A stretch of 47,734 nucleotides of DNA from a virus. Below, piece after piece: positions 21,875-29,393 of the stretch; the stretch's first letter is position 1, and each line of letters starts with the position of its first letter. A program made the translations under genes and the position numbers. Below the pieces are notes generated by a model. The model was not told the origin of the DNA and did not search any database. It worked only from the letters and a program-made list of their open reading frames with translations. Where the stretch lies: IMG/VR virus record IMGVR_UViG_3300010396_000016, positions 1 to 47,734 of that record; one strand, written 5' to 3'.

Positions 21875-22225
21875 TTAGACGGACTCCTTGGCGCGGTCGG
21901 CCTCGGCGGATTCGGCCAGGGCGAGCAGCGCGTTGGCGGCCCTTACCGCCGCCCTCGGATCAAGCCACTCGTCCGAGTGGTTGCACAGCTTCACCGCGCC
22001 CCAGAACACCCGCTCAGCCCGCCGTTCGGCAGCGTCGGGGCCGACAGCAGGCGCCGCGTTGACGGTGCTCATGCCAGAGACGAACGGAAGCGGAGCCGTT
22101 GGAGGATCGGGCGCGACGGCCTCGAAGCGGGAGCACCGGCAATCTGGCAAATAGCACATATGCGGTTCTGGCCCCCCGGTGTGGTCGAACGCCGTGTGCC
22201 CGCACTTGCAGAGCGGGAGGGTCAT
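21875..22225 (-). CDS. Zinc-ribbon protein, 116 residues
   Basis: ATG at 22225. The N-terminus has CKCGHTAFDHTGGP and MCYLPDCRCSRF, a Cys/His-rich zinc module typical of small phage proteins, then a Pro-rich linker and an Ala-rich helix. ATGA-coupled to the RHH gene upstream. Confidence 0.75.
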   Translation of the reverse strand: MTLPLCKCGHTAFDHTGGPEPHMCYLPDCRCSRFEAVAPDPPTAPLPFVSGMSTVNAAPAVGPDAAERRAERVFWGAVKLCNHSDEWLDPRAAVRAANALLALAESAEADRAKESV

Positions 22226-22392
22226 GCCGCCGCTCCATCCTTGGGCGCGACCGCCGCGAGCTTTTCCCGGATCGCCTTGCGGGCGAATTCCGAGAGCGTC
22301 AGCCGGATGCGCCGGGCCGCGCGGGCAATCTCGCGCTTTTCGGCCGGAGTGAATCGCATCGCCACTTGGACTGATTGTGTGTTTGACTTCAT
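22222..22392 (-). CDS. Ribbon-helix-helix DNA-binding protein (leftward)
   Basis: 56 residues from ATG at 22392. Pattern: SVQVAMRFTPAEKREIARAA (ribbon strand and helix A) then RLTLSEFARKAIREKL (helix B), the Arc/CopG-type RHH fold that binds DNA as a dimer through the strand. It is the first gene of the leftward early operon and faces a second RHH gene across a 90-bp gap. No CI-like repressor is present in the genome, so this pair is the likely lysogeny switch. Confidence 0.8.
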   Translation of the reverse strand: MKSNTQSVQVAMRFTPAEKREIARAARRIRLTLSEFARKAIREKLAAVAPKDGAAA

Positions 22393-22401
22393 GTCAGACG
22401 C
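22390..22401 (-). promoter_or_regulatory. Start-embedded operator, left copy (GCGTCTGACATG)
   Basis: Read on the minus strand, GCGTCTGACATG ends in the start codon of the leftward RHH gene. The right-hand RHH gene start carries GTGTCAGACATG, 10 of 12 bases identical and in the same relation to its ATG. TGTCNGACA-like core is itself palindromic, as expected for a dimeric RHH protein. Confidence 0.5.
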
Positions 22402-22402
22402 T

Positions 22403-22432
22403 ACGTTACACGCAGTGTTTGGCTGAAGTCAA
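22403..22432 (-). promoter_or_regulatory. Promoter of the leftward early operon
   Basis: On the minus strand TTGACT (22432-22427) and TAACGT (22408-22403) are separated by 18 bp, just upstream of the leftward RHH gene. The start-embedded operator lies immediately downstream of the -10 box, so binding would block initiation or translation. Confidence 0.55.
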
Positions 22433-22449
22433 GATAATTTTTGGAGGCG

Positions 22450-22467
22450 GCGCAATTATTTTTGCGC
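22450..22467. promoter_or_regulatory. Inverted repeat GCGCAA/TTGCGC in the RHH switch
   Basis: Perfect 6-bp arms with a 6-bp AT centre, located 16 bp before the right-hand RHH start and next to a TATGCT box (22468-22473). Candidate operator or part of the rightward promoter; no good -35 is visible. Confidence 0.4.
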
Positions 22468-22473
22468 TATGCT

Positions 22474-22485
22474 GTGTCAGACATG
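22474..22485 (+). promoter_or_regulatory. Start-embedded operator, right copy (GTGTCAGACATG)
   Basis: Mirror of the left copy at 22390-22401, ending in the ATG of the rightward RHH gene. Symmetric placement at both start codons suggests mutual or auto-repression at the translation or transcription start. Confidence 0.5.
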
Positions 22486-22674
22486 GGACGCGACTGGAAC
22501 CCTAACAAAACAGTACAGATAGCCTTCCGGGTTCCGGTCGCGGAGAAGGCGCAGGCGGAGTTGTTTGCCCGTGAGAGCGGCTACCACAGCCTCTCTGACT
22601 GGATTCGGACGCTCATGCGGGAGGACATCGCGAAGAGCGGCCAATCTAGAAAAAAGGGCAATCAGGGCCGATGA
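22483..22674 (+). CDS. Ribbon-helix-helix DNA-binding protein (rightward)
   Basis: 63 residues from ATG at 22483. KTVQIAFRVPVAEKAQAELF (ribbon strand and helix A) and YHSLSDWIRTLMREDI (helix B) give a second RHH fold. Divergent from the 56-residue RHH protein at 22222-22392. It is followed by short coupled frames and a membrane protein. A role as antagonist repressor (Cro/CI-like logic) is an inference from position. Confidence 0.8.
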   Translation: MGRDWNPNKTVQIAFRVPVAEKAQAELFARESGYHSLSDWIRTLMREDIAKSGQSRKKGNQGR

Positions 22675-22739
22675 GAGGTAAGCTGTTGGGATGGCCGGAG
22701 GGCAAAAAGCCATGATCGGAGTCGAGGTAACGACGTGAA
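22672..22739 (+). other. Chain of two micro-frames coupling RHH gene to membrane protein
   Basis: An ATG at 22672 overlaps the RHH stop (ATGA) and opens a 14-codon frame ending at 22716; an ATG at 22713 overlaps that stop and opens an 8-codon frame ending at 22739; the GTG of the next gene overlaps this stop. Three ATGA/GTGA-type joints in a row suggest a translational relay rather than functional peptides. Confidence 0.4.
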
Positions 22740-23004
22740 GGACCTGCTGAAGGAACTCTTGATCTTGGCGCTTTTCGTGGTGGCGGCGGTCCCGATGGCC
22801 TACGAGTTAAACCGCATGGGCGCATCCGGCTGGGTCGCTCTCCTTCTGCCCTGCGGTATCGAGACCGCCGTGGTCGTGGCAGTGTTTTTTATCCGCAGTG
22901 CCGTTGCGGACACGGAACGTGCCCTGGCGCAGACCGAGTTGTTGCGAGGCGACCTTAAGGAAATGAAGCAACGCGTTGACGACATCGCGCGCACGCTGCC
23001 GTAG
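22735..23004 (+). CDS. Membrane protein, two spans, coiled-coil tail
   Basis: 89 residues from GTG at 22735. Hydrophobic segments at about 8-23 (LILALFVVAAVPMA) and 32-54 (GWVALLLPCGIETAVVVAVFF) are followed by a charged helix (LLRGDLKEMKQRVDDI). Co-oriented with the rightward RHH gene, so probably made in the same phase, possibly during lysogeny; superinfection exclusion is one option. Not recognised. Confidence 0.7.
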   Translation: MKDLLKELLILALFVVAAVPMAYELNRMGASGWVALLLPCGIETAVVVAVFFIRSAVADTERALAQTELLRGDLKEMKQRVDDIARTLP

Positions 23005-23016
23005 GCGGCTCAACGG

Positions 23017-23056
23017 GCCGCGCCGCCCTATCCCAATCGCTGGAGCCGGGCGCGGC
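23017..23056. terminator. GC-rich inverted repeat between convergent genes
   Basis: GCCGCGCC (23017-23024) and GGCGCGGC (23049-23056) pair perfectly across a 24-nt loop, in the 70-bp gap where the rightward membrane gene and the leftward late operon converge. No T-run follows, so it is at best a weak bidirectional terminator. Confidence 0.3.
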
Positions 23057-23074
23057 GGAGGTTTGCAGGGCCGG

Positions 23075-23473
23075 TTAGGCGGTGGGCGTGGTGGCCTGCG
23101 CCGTGGGGATCGCCGCCGGTGCCGGAATGGCCCCAACCTTGCCGAACGTGGTCCAGATGTTCTTGAACGCCGACACGCTCACAGGATCGAGCAGGACTTT
23201 CACGCCCTCCGTCTGGGCGGCGGCAAGCCACGTTTCCAAATCCTGGCCGCTCTTGCTGAACGCCCCGAGAAACGAACCCATGAGGGCCGACACGTTGTTG
23301 GCCACGACCACCGCACCGCCACCGCCGAAAGCCCTAGCGATGGCTTGGCCGAGCGGCGACTGGATCACCGTGATGGCGTCGGCGGCGACGGTTTCAGCGA
23401 CGGGCAGAGCCTGCTTGACGATCCAGGCAAACGCGTGTTCGACCCCGGTGAATATTTTTCCGAAGAAGTTCAT
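23075..23473 (-). CDS. Hypothetical protein at the end of the late operon
   Basis: 132 residues from ATG at 23473. N-terminal amphipathic helices (NFFGKIFTGVEHAFAWIV), a Gly/Ala/Val-rich hydrophobic centre that may be a membrane segment (AFGGGGAVVVANNVSALM), and an Ala/Thr/Pro tail. Last gene of the late transcript, directly after the lysis genes. A lysis accessory role is possible; not recognised. Confidence 0.7.
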   Translation of the reverse strand: MNFFGKIFTGVEHAFAWIVKQALPVAETVAADAITVIQSPLGQAIARAFGGGGAVVVANNVSALMGSFLGAFSKSGQDLETWLAAAQTEGVKVLLDPVSVSAFKNIWTTFGKVGAIPAPAAIPTAQATTPTA

Positions 23474-23985
23474 GATGTGCTCTTTTCTACCGGCGCGGCC
23501 GGCGCGGTTAGGGTCTTGTGGGCATGGCGCAACTGCTGGATCAGCATGTATACGTCTCGGGGGGTGATGCGCTCAACCGGCAGCAGATTGGGGAGAGTCA
23601 GGACGCCCGCGACCTCCAATGCTCGGGCCTGCAACTCGGAGCAAAACCACGCTCCCGGTGCGCGCCAATCGCGCTGGCCGAGACCGAAGCTGAGGATGGC
23701 GCGCCAGTCGTAGGGCGCGCCAAGTTGATCGGCAAGGAATCGCCAGAACCCATCGACCTGATCAGGGGTCGCCGGGATCGTCCAGGTCTCGGACCATTTG
23801 ACGCCGCTGTAGCACGGCTCCGCCATGGACCGGACCCGGACCCCGCCCCTGAGCATCGCGCCCAGGGAGTCGCGCCCGTCGATCACGGCCTCGCAATGGC
23901 TCCAGCAACAACGCGTTCCAAATTGGATAACGCGGGAGTCCCACGCGCGGCCCTGCACAAAACGGAGTTGGATTTCAGCTTCCAT
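23470..23985 (-). CDS. NlpC/P60-like (permuted papain-fold) hydrolase
   Basis: 171 residues from ATG at 23985. His30 in WSHCEAVIDG comes before Cys115 in GAWFCSELQA, the reversed His-Cys order of the permuted YiiX-type NlpC/P60 family; the FCSEL box is typical. Family members cleave peptide or amide bonds, often in cell-wall peptides. Within the lysis module it may be a second endolysin or an accessory amidase. Confidence 0.7.
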   Translation of the reverse strand: MEAEIQLRFVQGRAWDSRVIQFGTRCCWSHCEAVIDGRDSLGAMLRGGVRVRSMAEPCYSGVKWSETWTIPATPDQVDGFWRFLADQLGAPYDWRAILSFGLGQRDWRAPGAWFCSELQARALEVAGVLTLPNLLPVERITPRDVYMLIQQLRHAHKTLTAPAAPVEKSTS

Positions 23986-24182
23986 TACTTGTTCACGGTT
24001 CTGCTTCCGATGTACTGGCTGAGGTCGCCACTGAGCGCGTGGAGTGCACCGTACAGCCACGTATACGCCAAGCTCGCGTTTGGGGGAGGATCGGGCATCG
24101 AGCTGACGAAGGCGCTGAAAATGTAGAATGCGATCAGCGCATCGGCGCCATGGGCTTGGATGAAATTGAACATAGCTGCCAC
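23985..24182 (-). CDS. Holin-like small membrane protein
   Basis: 65 residues, ATG at 24182. One membrane segment at about 15-29 (ALIAFYIFSAFVSSM), then a turn SSMPDPPPNASLAYTWLYG, which I recall from small phage lysis-region proteins. Size and position next to the lysozyme-like gene suggest a holin; the C-terminal part is polar. Confidence 0.65.
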   Translation of the reverse strand: MAAMFNFIQAHGADALIAFYIFSAFVSSMPDPPPNASLAYTWLYGALHALSGDLSQYIGSRTVNK

Positions 24183-24557
24183 CTAAAGCTCGCAAAACAT
24201 GGTCGAGACCTCGCACCCCAGCGCCCTTGCGAGTGCCGCCGCGTAGCCGGCTGGGTCGTTGGAATCGCTCGCGGGAGCGTAGCCGGGCCAGCCGCGGGGC
24301 TGCCCATCCCCGGCGATAAAAGCCGCGAGTGACTGGCCTGGCCAGCGGGCCGCATGGTTGGCGAGGTCCATCTCAAGCTTGGCGCGGCCAGTTTCATAAT
24401 CAGGGAAGACCGAGAAACCCCCATCGTCAACCGGATAACCGGGCCAGTCGCGCAAATCTCCGGGGTTGCAATTGCGCGTCGGCCGCGCTTCTGGAGGGCC
24501 GTAGCCTTCCTCGTGCTGAATCGCGTCCGCGAGTTTGCGCAGGTTGTCGTCGATCAT
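24183..24557 (-). CDS. Lysozyme-like endolysin
   Basis: 124 residues from ATG at 24557. The pattern AIQHEEGYGPPEARPTRNCN then PGDLRDWPGYP, a FSVFPDYETGRAKLEMDL helix and a later GW/GY region match the compact glycosidase/transglycosylase-like domain (NPGDLR box) common in phage endolysins. The catalytic Glu would be in the HEEG segment. Located among membrane genes, as expected of a lysis cassette. Confidence 0.7.
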   Translation of the reverse strand: MIDDNLRKLADAIQHEEGYGPPEARPTRNCNPGDLRDWPGYPVDDGGFSVFPDYETGRAKLEMDLANHAARWPGQSLAAFIAGDGQPRGWPGYAPASDSNDPAGYAAALARALGCEVSTMFCEL

Positions 24558-24558
24558 G

Positions 24559-24837
24559 TTATTTCCTGCGCCGCCCGAACCCCAGCTTGCGCCTGATCTC
24601 CGCTTCCTCCAGCTTCGCTGGAAACCCGAGAGCTGCGCGTACGTGCGCTTCCGTAGGCTTTTCCCCATGGGCCATGTGGTTAAATACGCTAGCGCGCAGC
24701 ACGTCCAGATCTTGCCGGATGGGTTCAAGCTCCTGATGGATAACGGCCCGGAGCACCCAGAGGCAGACTGAGCCAAGCAGCGTTGCGAGTGCCACCAACG
24801 CCCCGACGCCAGCCCAGAATGTAACCGTGAAGGTCAT
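24559..24837 (-). CDS. Small membrane protein, possible holin or i-spanin
   Basis: 92 residues, ATG at 24837. One N-terminal span (FWAGVGALVALATLLGSVCL) and a charged helical C-terminus with basic end (RRKLGFGRRRK). This N-in, helical-tail layout fits an inner-membrane spanin or holin in the lysis cassette; no outer-membrane spanin lipoprotein was found nested in it. Confidence 0.6.
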   Translation of the reverse strand: MTFTVTFWAGVGALVALATLLGSVCLWVLRAVIHQELEPIRQDLDVLRASVFNHMAHGEKPTEAHVRAALGFPAKLEEAEIRRKLGFGRRRK

Positions 24838-24838
24838 G

Positions 24839-26950
24839 TTAGTTTTGTACCCAATTGACCGTGCTGGTGTCGGTGCCGCTCGTGCTCGTGATGGTGAAGC
24901 CCGTTCCTGCAGTCTGCGAGCTAACGCGAAGAAACCCCGGCGTGCCCCCTGAAGTCCCGAGCGTGAGGGCGATAACCCCGGTGGTCACGCACGCGTTTGA
25001 GACCGTGACGGCACCCGCGACCATGGCGGCGGATGTGCCGGAACAGCCGTTCGCGAGCACCGCAACCGTGGTCTTGCCCGTCAGTGTGGGGCCAGCCGAA
25101 GTGACGAGCGTCCCGCCGGTGCCCGTCTGCCCGGTGAGCGCGGTGCCACCGTTGATCGACACGCTTGGGGCCGACACCGCGCCACCAAACGCCGCCGCTA
25201 GCGTTGTTGGGGTGAACGTCAGCGCCGATGTGTTCGTGGAAAAGTCACACAACGACGAGGTGTTTTGATTGAGCAGCAGTGACCCGCCGGAGTTGACCAG
25301 CCGCCAAAGGCCACCGACGCCGCACGCGGTTCCGGTGCTCCGGTCCCACAATCCAGCGTTCGCGTTCGCCGAGATCTGCGGATCGCCGTTCGTGGCGTCG
25401 AACACTAACGGCGCGGGCGACGTCAATAGGTCGTTGTCGTTGCCGTACTCCCGCACGTTGGTTGCGGCCCCGATGTTGTACTGGCCGGTGGTGTTGCCCT
25501 GGGACTTGTTTCCGGCGAGAAGGATGTCATCGCCAGCGTTCAGGTTGAAGCCGTACCGGCCGCAACCTTCGGCCGTGTTGCCGGTGAAATTCACATTGCT
25601 GATTGATGTGGCGTCGCCGCCGCCGTTCCATGTGAAGTAACAATCCTGGGTCGCCGCGCCCGTGCCGGTCACAACGCTGCCGGTGACCTGAACGTTTTTG
25701 GCCGACCGCACCATGATCCCGGTGCTGCCAGCGGTGTTGCCGGGCTGAACCTGGTTGCCGGTCACCGCGATGTCATGGGTCGCCTGCCCGACCTCGATCC
25801 CGGTGTCCGCGTTTCCATGTACGCGGTTGTGGGAGATGACGCCGTAGCCGGTGCCGAACGTGCCGCTACTCAGGCTCCCGATGACGAAGATGCCGTCGGC
25901 CACGCCCGAGCCGCTCACGTCATTGTCGATGATCGAGAAATACTGCACCTGTGCGTTGGGCGGTGTGTTCCCGAGGATGATACACGACCCGTGGACCGCG
26001 ATGGCGATGACGTTATGGGCGATCAACACATTGGAGCTTGTGCCGAAGACCCCAATGCCGTGTGTGTAGCAGTTCTGAATTGTCGCGTTCTCGATGCGAA
26101 CGCCCGTTACCGAGGTAAGGGCCACGCATGACCCGGAGGTTTCGTTGGCGTCGTTCCCGTCGATCGCAAGGTTCGACAGTTCGATATTGCTGGCGCTGGA
26201 CGCGGTGACGAAATCGGCATCTACGCCGACGTTGGCCTTTAGGGTGCTGCCGAGCAGGCCGCCGAAGCCGGTGAGCTTGCAGTTCGATGGGATGGCAATC
26301 GCCGCGCTCATCGTAACGCCTGCGGGCAGAATCACCCAGCCGGGCGCCGTTCCGTTGCAGGCGGACGAAATCGCCAGCGCCAAAGTGGAGAATTGGTCGG
26401 CAAACCTCACCTTCTCAATATTTGGCGACAGTATGCTGGAGCCGGCCGCGCCGCTTAAAAGTCCATGGTTGACGGTTGTGCCGAACAGGTCGCCGTTTGT
26501 CATCTGGTTGGTGCCGGTGGACGGCAACGCAATAGCGCTCGCGCTCAAGGTCGCGCCAATGTTTTGGCTCGCTCCCGTCATCGTTATGAGGACCGTGAAG
26601 CAAACCGACTGCTGGCCACTGATGCGCTGCGAACAGATCGTCCACTGCCATTGCGATGGCGCCGGGGTGATTTGGTTGTTGTCCGCCACGACCGTCGTAA
26701 ACTGGCCTGCCGAGTTCATCGCGCCCACAACGGTCGTTTGGAAGGTCGAGCCGTTTAGGAGCGGCAGTTGGCTGATCCCGGATTGGTTAACCCAGACGCC
26801 TTGAAACGTCCCGTTGGCATAGGCGCGGCCAAACGGGTCAACGACCGTCGCCGAGACATTAACCTGCTGGGCGTAGCCGAGCGACGAAAGCAGCGCGACT
26901 CCGAACGCGATACCGCGAAACGCCCGTAGTGTCTTTTGTTTGCGGTTCAT
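24839..26950 (-). CDS. Beta-helix tailspike-like protein with signal peptide
   Basis: 703 residues from ATG at 26950. A basic N-terminus and hydrophobic stretch (RGIAFGVALLSSLGYA, then QQ) look like a cleavable Sec signal. The centre (about 180-520) is a right-handed parallel beta-helix: regular Asn/Asp/Gly ladders such as IENATIQNCYTHGIGVFG and IEVGQATHDIAVTGNQV, as in pectate-lyase-fold tailspikes. The C-terminal 150 residues are Thr/Ser/Gly-rich repeats. Likely binds or degrades host surface polysaccharide. The signal peptide is unusual for a virion protein. Confidence 0.8.
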   Translation of the reverse strand: MNRKQKTLRAFRGIAFGVALLSSLGYAQQVNVSATVVDPFGRAYANGTFQGVWVNQSGISQLPLLNGSTFQTTVVGAMNSAGQFTTVVADNNQITPAPSQWQWTICSQRISGQQSVCFTVLITMTGASQNIGATLSASAIALPSTGTNQMTNGDLFGTTVNHGLLSGAAGSSILSPNIEKVRFADQFSTLALAISSACNGTAPGWVILPAGVTMSAAIAIPSNCKLTGFGGLLGSTLKANVGVDADFVTASSASNIELSNLAIDGNDANETSGSCVALTSVTGVRIENATIQNCYTHGIGVFGTSSNVLIAHNVIAIAVHGSCIILGNTPPNAQVQYFSIIDNDVSGSGVADGIFVIGSLSSGTFGTGYGVISHNRVHGNADTGIEVGQATHDIAVTGNQVQPGNTAGSTGIMVRSAKNVQVTGSVVTGTGAATQDCYFTWNGGGDATSISNVNFTGNTAEGCGRYGFNLNAGDDILLAGNKSQGNTTGQYNIGAATNVREYGNDNDLLTSPAPLVFDATNGDPQISANANAGLWDRSTGTACGVGGLWRLVNSGGSLLLNQNTSSLCDFSTNTSALTFTPTTLAAAFGGAVSAPSVSINGGTALTGQTGTGGTLVTSAGPTLTGKTTVAVLANGCSGTSAAMVAGAVTVSNACVTTGVIALTLGTSGGTPGFLRVSSQTAGTGFTITSTSGTDTSTVNWVQN

Positions 26951-26975
26951 ACTTGGTTTCCGTTTGACGTAGTGC

Positions 26976-27899
26976 TCATTGCGCGCAGGTCCCCGCAATC
27001 GGCGCAGCGGTGAAATTACCGCTGCCCATCAGATACTCGGTCTCGCCGGTCATGCAGCTCGTCCATTGGGTCGCGGGGGCGGTTCCCCCGAGTTTGGCCG
27101 CTACGGGCGCGGCAGTGGCAAACCACGTCTGCGCATACTGCCCGGTCACGGTCGCGCCGGCGTTGGTGATCGAGTAGGCGCACGCGAGCTTAGGCGCGGG
27201 CGGCGGGCACGGCACGGTTGCCACCGGGGATCCAGTGACGCGTGCGGTGGCCATGAGGTCGAGCACCACGGCGTCAATCGGGTAGCCGGCGTTGGCGTTC
27301 GATCCAGTCGCGGCCCCGAGCGTGAGGCCCGCGACAACCGGCCCGCTCGCGTAGAGCGTCCTGACGGTCGAGCCGAGCGCGGTCGAGCCCGACGGGACGG
27401 TCCACGTCTGCCCGACCGCCGCGTTGAAGCAGGCCAGTAGAAGATCATCAGGATTGAGATTGACCAGCCCTGCCGATGGGCTCGGCGTGGTGCTCACGGC
27501 CACGTTGGACACCGCCCCGATGCCCGCCGCCCCGCTGTACTCCAGCGCGACGGCGGAGAGGTCAACCCCGCAGCAGGCCGCGACCTTGATGGTATCGGCA
27601 CCGCCCTTGATCGCGGCCGCGTGGAAGGCGAACAGGTAGGCCCCGGTGGCCGTGCTGCCGAGCCCGGCGGCATCTTTGACGTAGACGTTCCCCTGAGTGT
27701 CGCTCAGCGCCGTGGGACCGTAAGTGATTGAGGTCCACGAGATGAGCACCACGACGGTATTGCCCGCAGTGGTGTTGTTCGGGAAAACGAGCGTTCCTCC
27801 GGCTCCAGGCGTACCGGCAACGGACTGCACCAGCACGGGCGCGGCCGCGCACCATGCGGCGAGGGCGACGGCCAACAGGATGGTCTTGAGCGCCTTCAT
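26976..27899 (-). CDS. Exported beta-sandwich protein
   Basis: 307 residues from ATG at 27899. Residues 1-20 (MKALKTILLAVALAAWCAAA) are a clear Sec signal. The rest is a Gly/Ala/Val/Thr-rich beta protein (GNTVVVLISWTSITYGPTAL, then SDTQGNVYVKDA, VALEYSG) like adhesin/carbohydrate-binding sandwich domains I recall from secreted proteins of soil bacteria. Four Cys may form disulfides outside the cytoplasm. Lies between two other signal-bearing genes. Confidence 0.75.
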   Translation of the reverse strand: MKALKTILLAVALAAWCAAAPVLVQSVAGTPGAGGTLVFPNNTTAGNTVVVLISWTSITYGPTALSDTQGNVYVKDAAGLGSTATGAYLFAFHAAAIKGGADTIKVAACCGVDLSAVALEYSGAAGIGAVSNVAVSTTPSPSAGLVNLNPDDLLLACFNAAVGQTWTVPSGSTALGSTVRTLYASGPVVAGLTLGAATGSNANAGYPIDAVVLDLMATARVTGSPVATVPCPPPAPKLACAYSITNAGATVTGQYAQTWFATAAPVAAKLGGTAPATQWTSCMTGETEYLMGSGNFTAAPIAGTCAQ

Positions 27900-27951
27900 T
27901 AGTTCGACCCGAACGTATCCGGCCCCAGCAATTCCAGCGGGGCCTCCGGCC

Positions 27952-29016
27952 TCAGTGCGCGGTCAGGCCGATCCATGTCACCTTGCCACTCGTCGCCGCT
28001 AGCGTTGGCGGCGTGATATTGGCCGGGCATGTTCCACTCAGTCCCGTCTCGAAGGTGTAATTGATATAATTGGCAGGATTCCCAATGCCGTTAAAACCTC
28101 CAGCTTCCGCCGCTGTTAGGCCGCCGCCAGCGCTCGTCACCACGCCGAAAAAATAATCTCCGGCGCTGACACTGATCGGGCCACCTGTGACCGGAATCCA
28201 GTCGATTGCGTCGCCCTGCGTAGTGCGCGGAGCGGCTGCAACGAGCGTTCCAGTCGCGTTGAATAGACAGACCGACCACGCCGCATTTCCCGCTCCGGCT
28301 TGCGCATCCACGGCAATCTTGGAGAGCGATATCGCCGCAGGGAGCGACACCGAGAACAGGGCGAGGGCACCATCCGTGAAGGCCGTCGGCGTGCCGTTTC
28401 CGATGGTGTCGTTCTGCATGAAGCCTACGGTCGAGCCTCCGCCGCTTATCGTGGCCCATTTGCCGTCGCCTTCGAGGTAGGTGTTGCTGCCGGGCGTTCC
28501 GGTCGCGCTGATGCCGCTCACCGGAAGCCCCGTCGCATTGGTCAGCGTCAAGCTGCTCGGCGTGCCATAGGCTCCGTTCTTGGGCCAGCAGCCGTCCGTG
28601 GTGGCACAGGCGGTCGCGGTCCCGGCGTTCCCGGAGGTCGCGTTGCTGATCGTTCCAGCGCCCAAACCCGCCGCCGGGACGCTGGTCGCTGCAATGGTGC
28701 CGCTGCCCGCCGGCGCCACGCTGGCTCCCGATCCCACCACCATCGTGGCCGAGGTGTTCGTGCCACTGCTGAGCGCTGACCACGCCGTCGAGGCCGTTCC
28801 CGCACAGCTCGAACTCAGCCACTTCCCGGTGCTCGAGCTATAGACCAGACACGTCCCATTGCCGGGCGCGGCATTGTCCACCGGCACGCCCTGCAACGCC
28901 GTGGCATTGCCGGAGCCGGAGCCGCCGCCGCCAACCCCTGGATTACCGACGGCTACGCTCTGGCCAAGCGCCGCGCATGCAAACAATAGAGCCGCAAATA
29001 GTGCCCGTTTCGTCAT
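27952..29016 (-). CDS. Exported tail-fibre-like protein
   Basis: 354 residues from ATG at 29016 (TGATG joint with the previous gene). N-terminal signal (MTKRALFAALLFACAALG). The middle carries collar/fibre-like text TYLEGDGKWATISGGG, typical of the shaft-to-tip transition of phage fibres, and low-complexity Thr/Ser/Gly; the C-terminal third is a beta domain with paired Cys. A fibre with a signal peptide is unexpected. Confidence 0.75.
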   Translation of the reverse strand: MTKRALFAALLFACAALGQSVAVGNPGVGGGGSGSGNATALQGVPVDNAAPGNGTCLVYSSSTGKWLSSSCAGTASTAWSALSSGTNTSATMVVGSGASVAPAGSGTIAATSVPAAGLGAGTISNATSGNAGTATACATTDGCWPKNGAYGTPSSLTLTNATGLPVSGISATGTPGSNTYLEGDGKWATISGGGSTVGFMQNDTIGNGTPTAFTDGALALFSVSLPAAISLSKIAVDAQAGAGNAAWSVCLFNATGTLVAAAPRTTQGDAIDWIPVTGGPISVSAGDYFFGVVTSAGGGLTAAEAGGFNGIGNPANYINYTFETGLSGTCPANITPPTLAATSGKVTWIGLTAH

Positions 29017-29393
29017 CACCGCCCCCACATCACGTACGCCTTTTCACCGTTGGCGCTGGCGTCCACCGAAAGGGTTGAGAGGTCGATGCCGCCAACCGTG
29101 AACGGCGGCGTGATCGATTGCCCAGGACTGGCCACGAGCCCGATGTTTCCGCTTGGCCCTTTCAGGTAGATGTAGGACGCGGCGGTATTGGTCGGGTCCG
29201 CCTGGATGACCAAACTGTGGGCGATGAAACTGACCCCGCCGTTTAGCGGGACCGGCGTGCCCGCGGTCGTGACCGTGATTTCGGCGGTTGCGTCAATCGT
29301 GTTCAGGGGCGCGGGGCTCCACGTCATGAACGCGGTCGCCATCAGCAGGAGCGACATCAACGCCGCGATCCATAAGAGATATTTATTCTTCAT
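29016..29393 (-). CDS. Small exported or membrane-anchored beta protein
   Basis: 125 residues; ATG at 29393 follows GGAGG. N-terminal hydrophobic segment (YLLWIAALMSLLLMATAFM) preceded by two Lys: signal peptide or anchor. The remainder is a compact beta domain (HSLVIQADPTNTAASYIYLKG) like small decoration or fibre-base proteins. First of four consecutive signal-bearing genes. Confidence 0.75.
   Translation of the reverse strand: MKNKYLLWIAALMSLLLMATAFMTWSPAPLNTIDATAEITVTTAGTPVPLNGGVSFIAHSLVIQADPTNTAASYIYLKGPSGNIGLVASPGQSITPPFTVGGIDLSTLSVDASANGEKAYVMWGR

Noticed and set aside
22222-22674. Toxin-antitoxin module
   Set aside because: Both partners are DNA-binding RHH proteins and divergent, without a toxin-like neighbour in the same direction; a regulatory switch fits better.
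24839-26950. CRISPR-like or tandem DNA repeats in the spike gene
   Set aside because: Periodicity is at the protein level (beta-helix rungs) and the DNA copies are not identical; no spacer-repeat structure.
24839-26950. Diversity-generating retroelement acting on the spike
   Set aside because: No reverse transcriptase or template/variable repeat pair was seen anywhere in the window.
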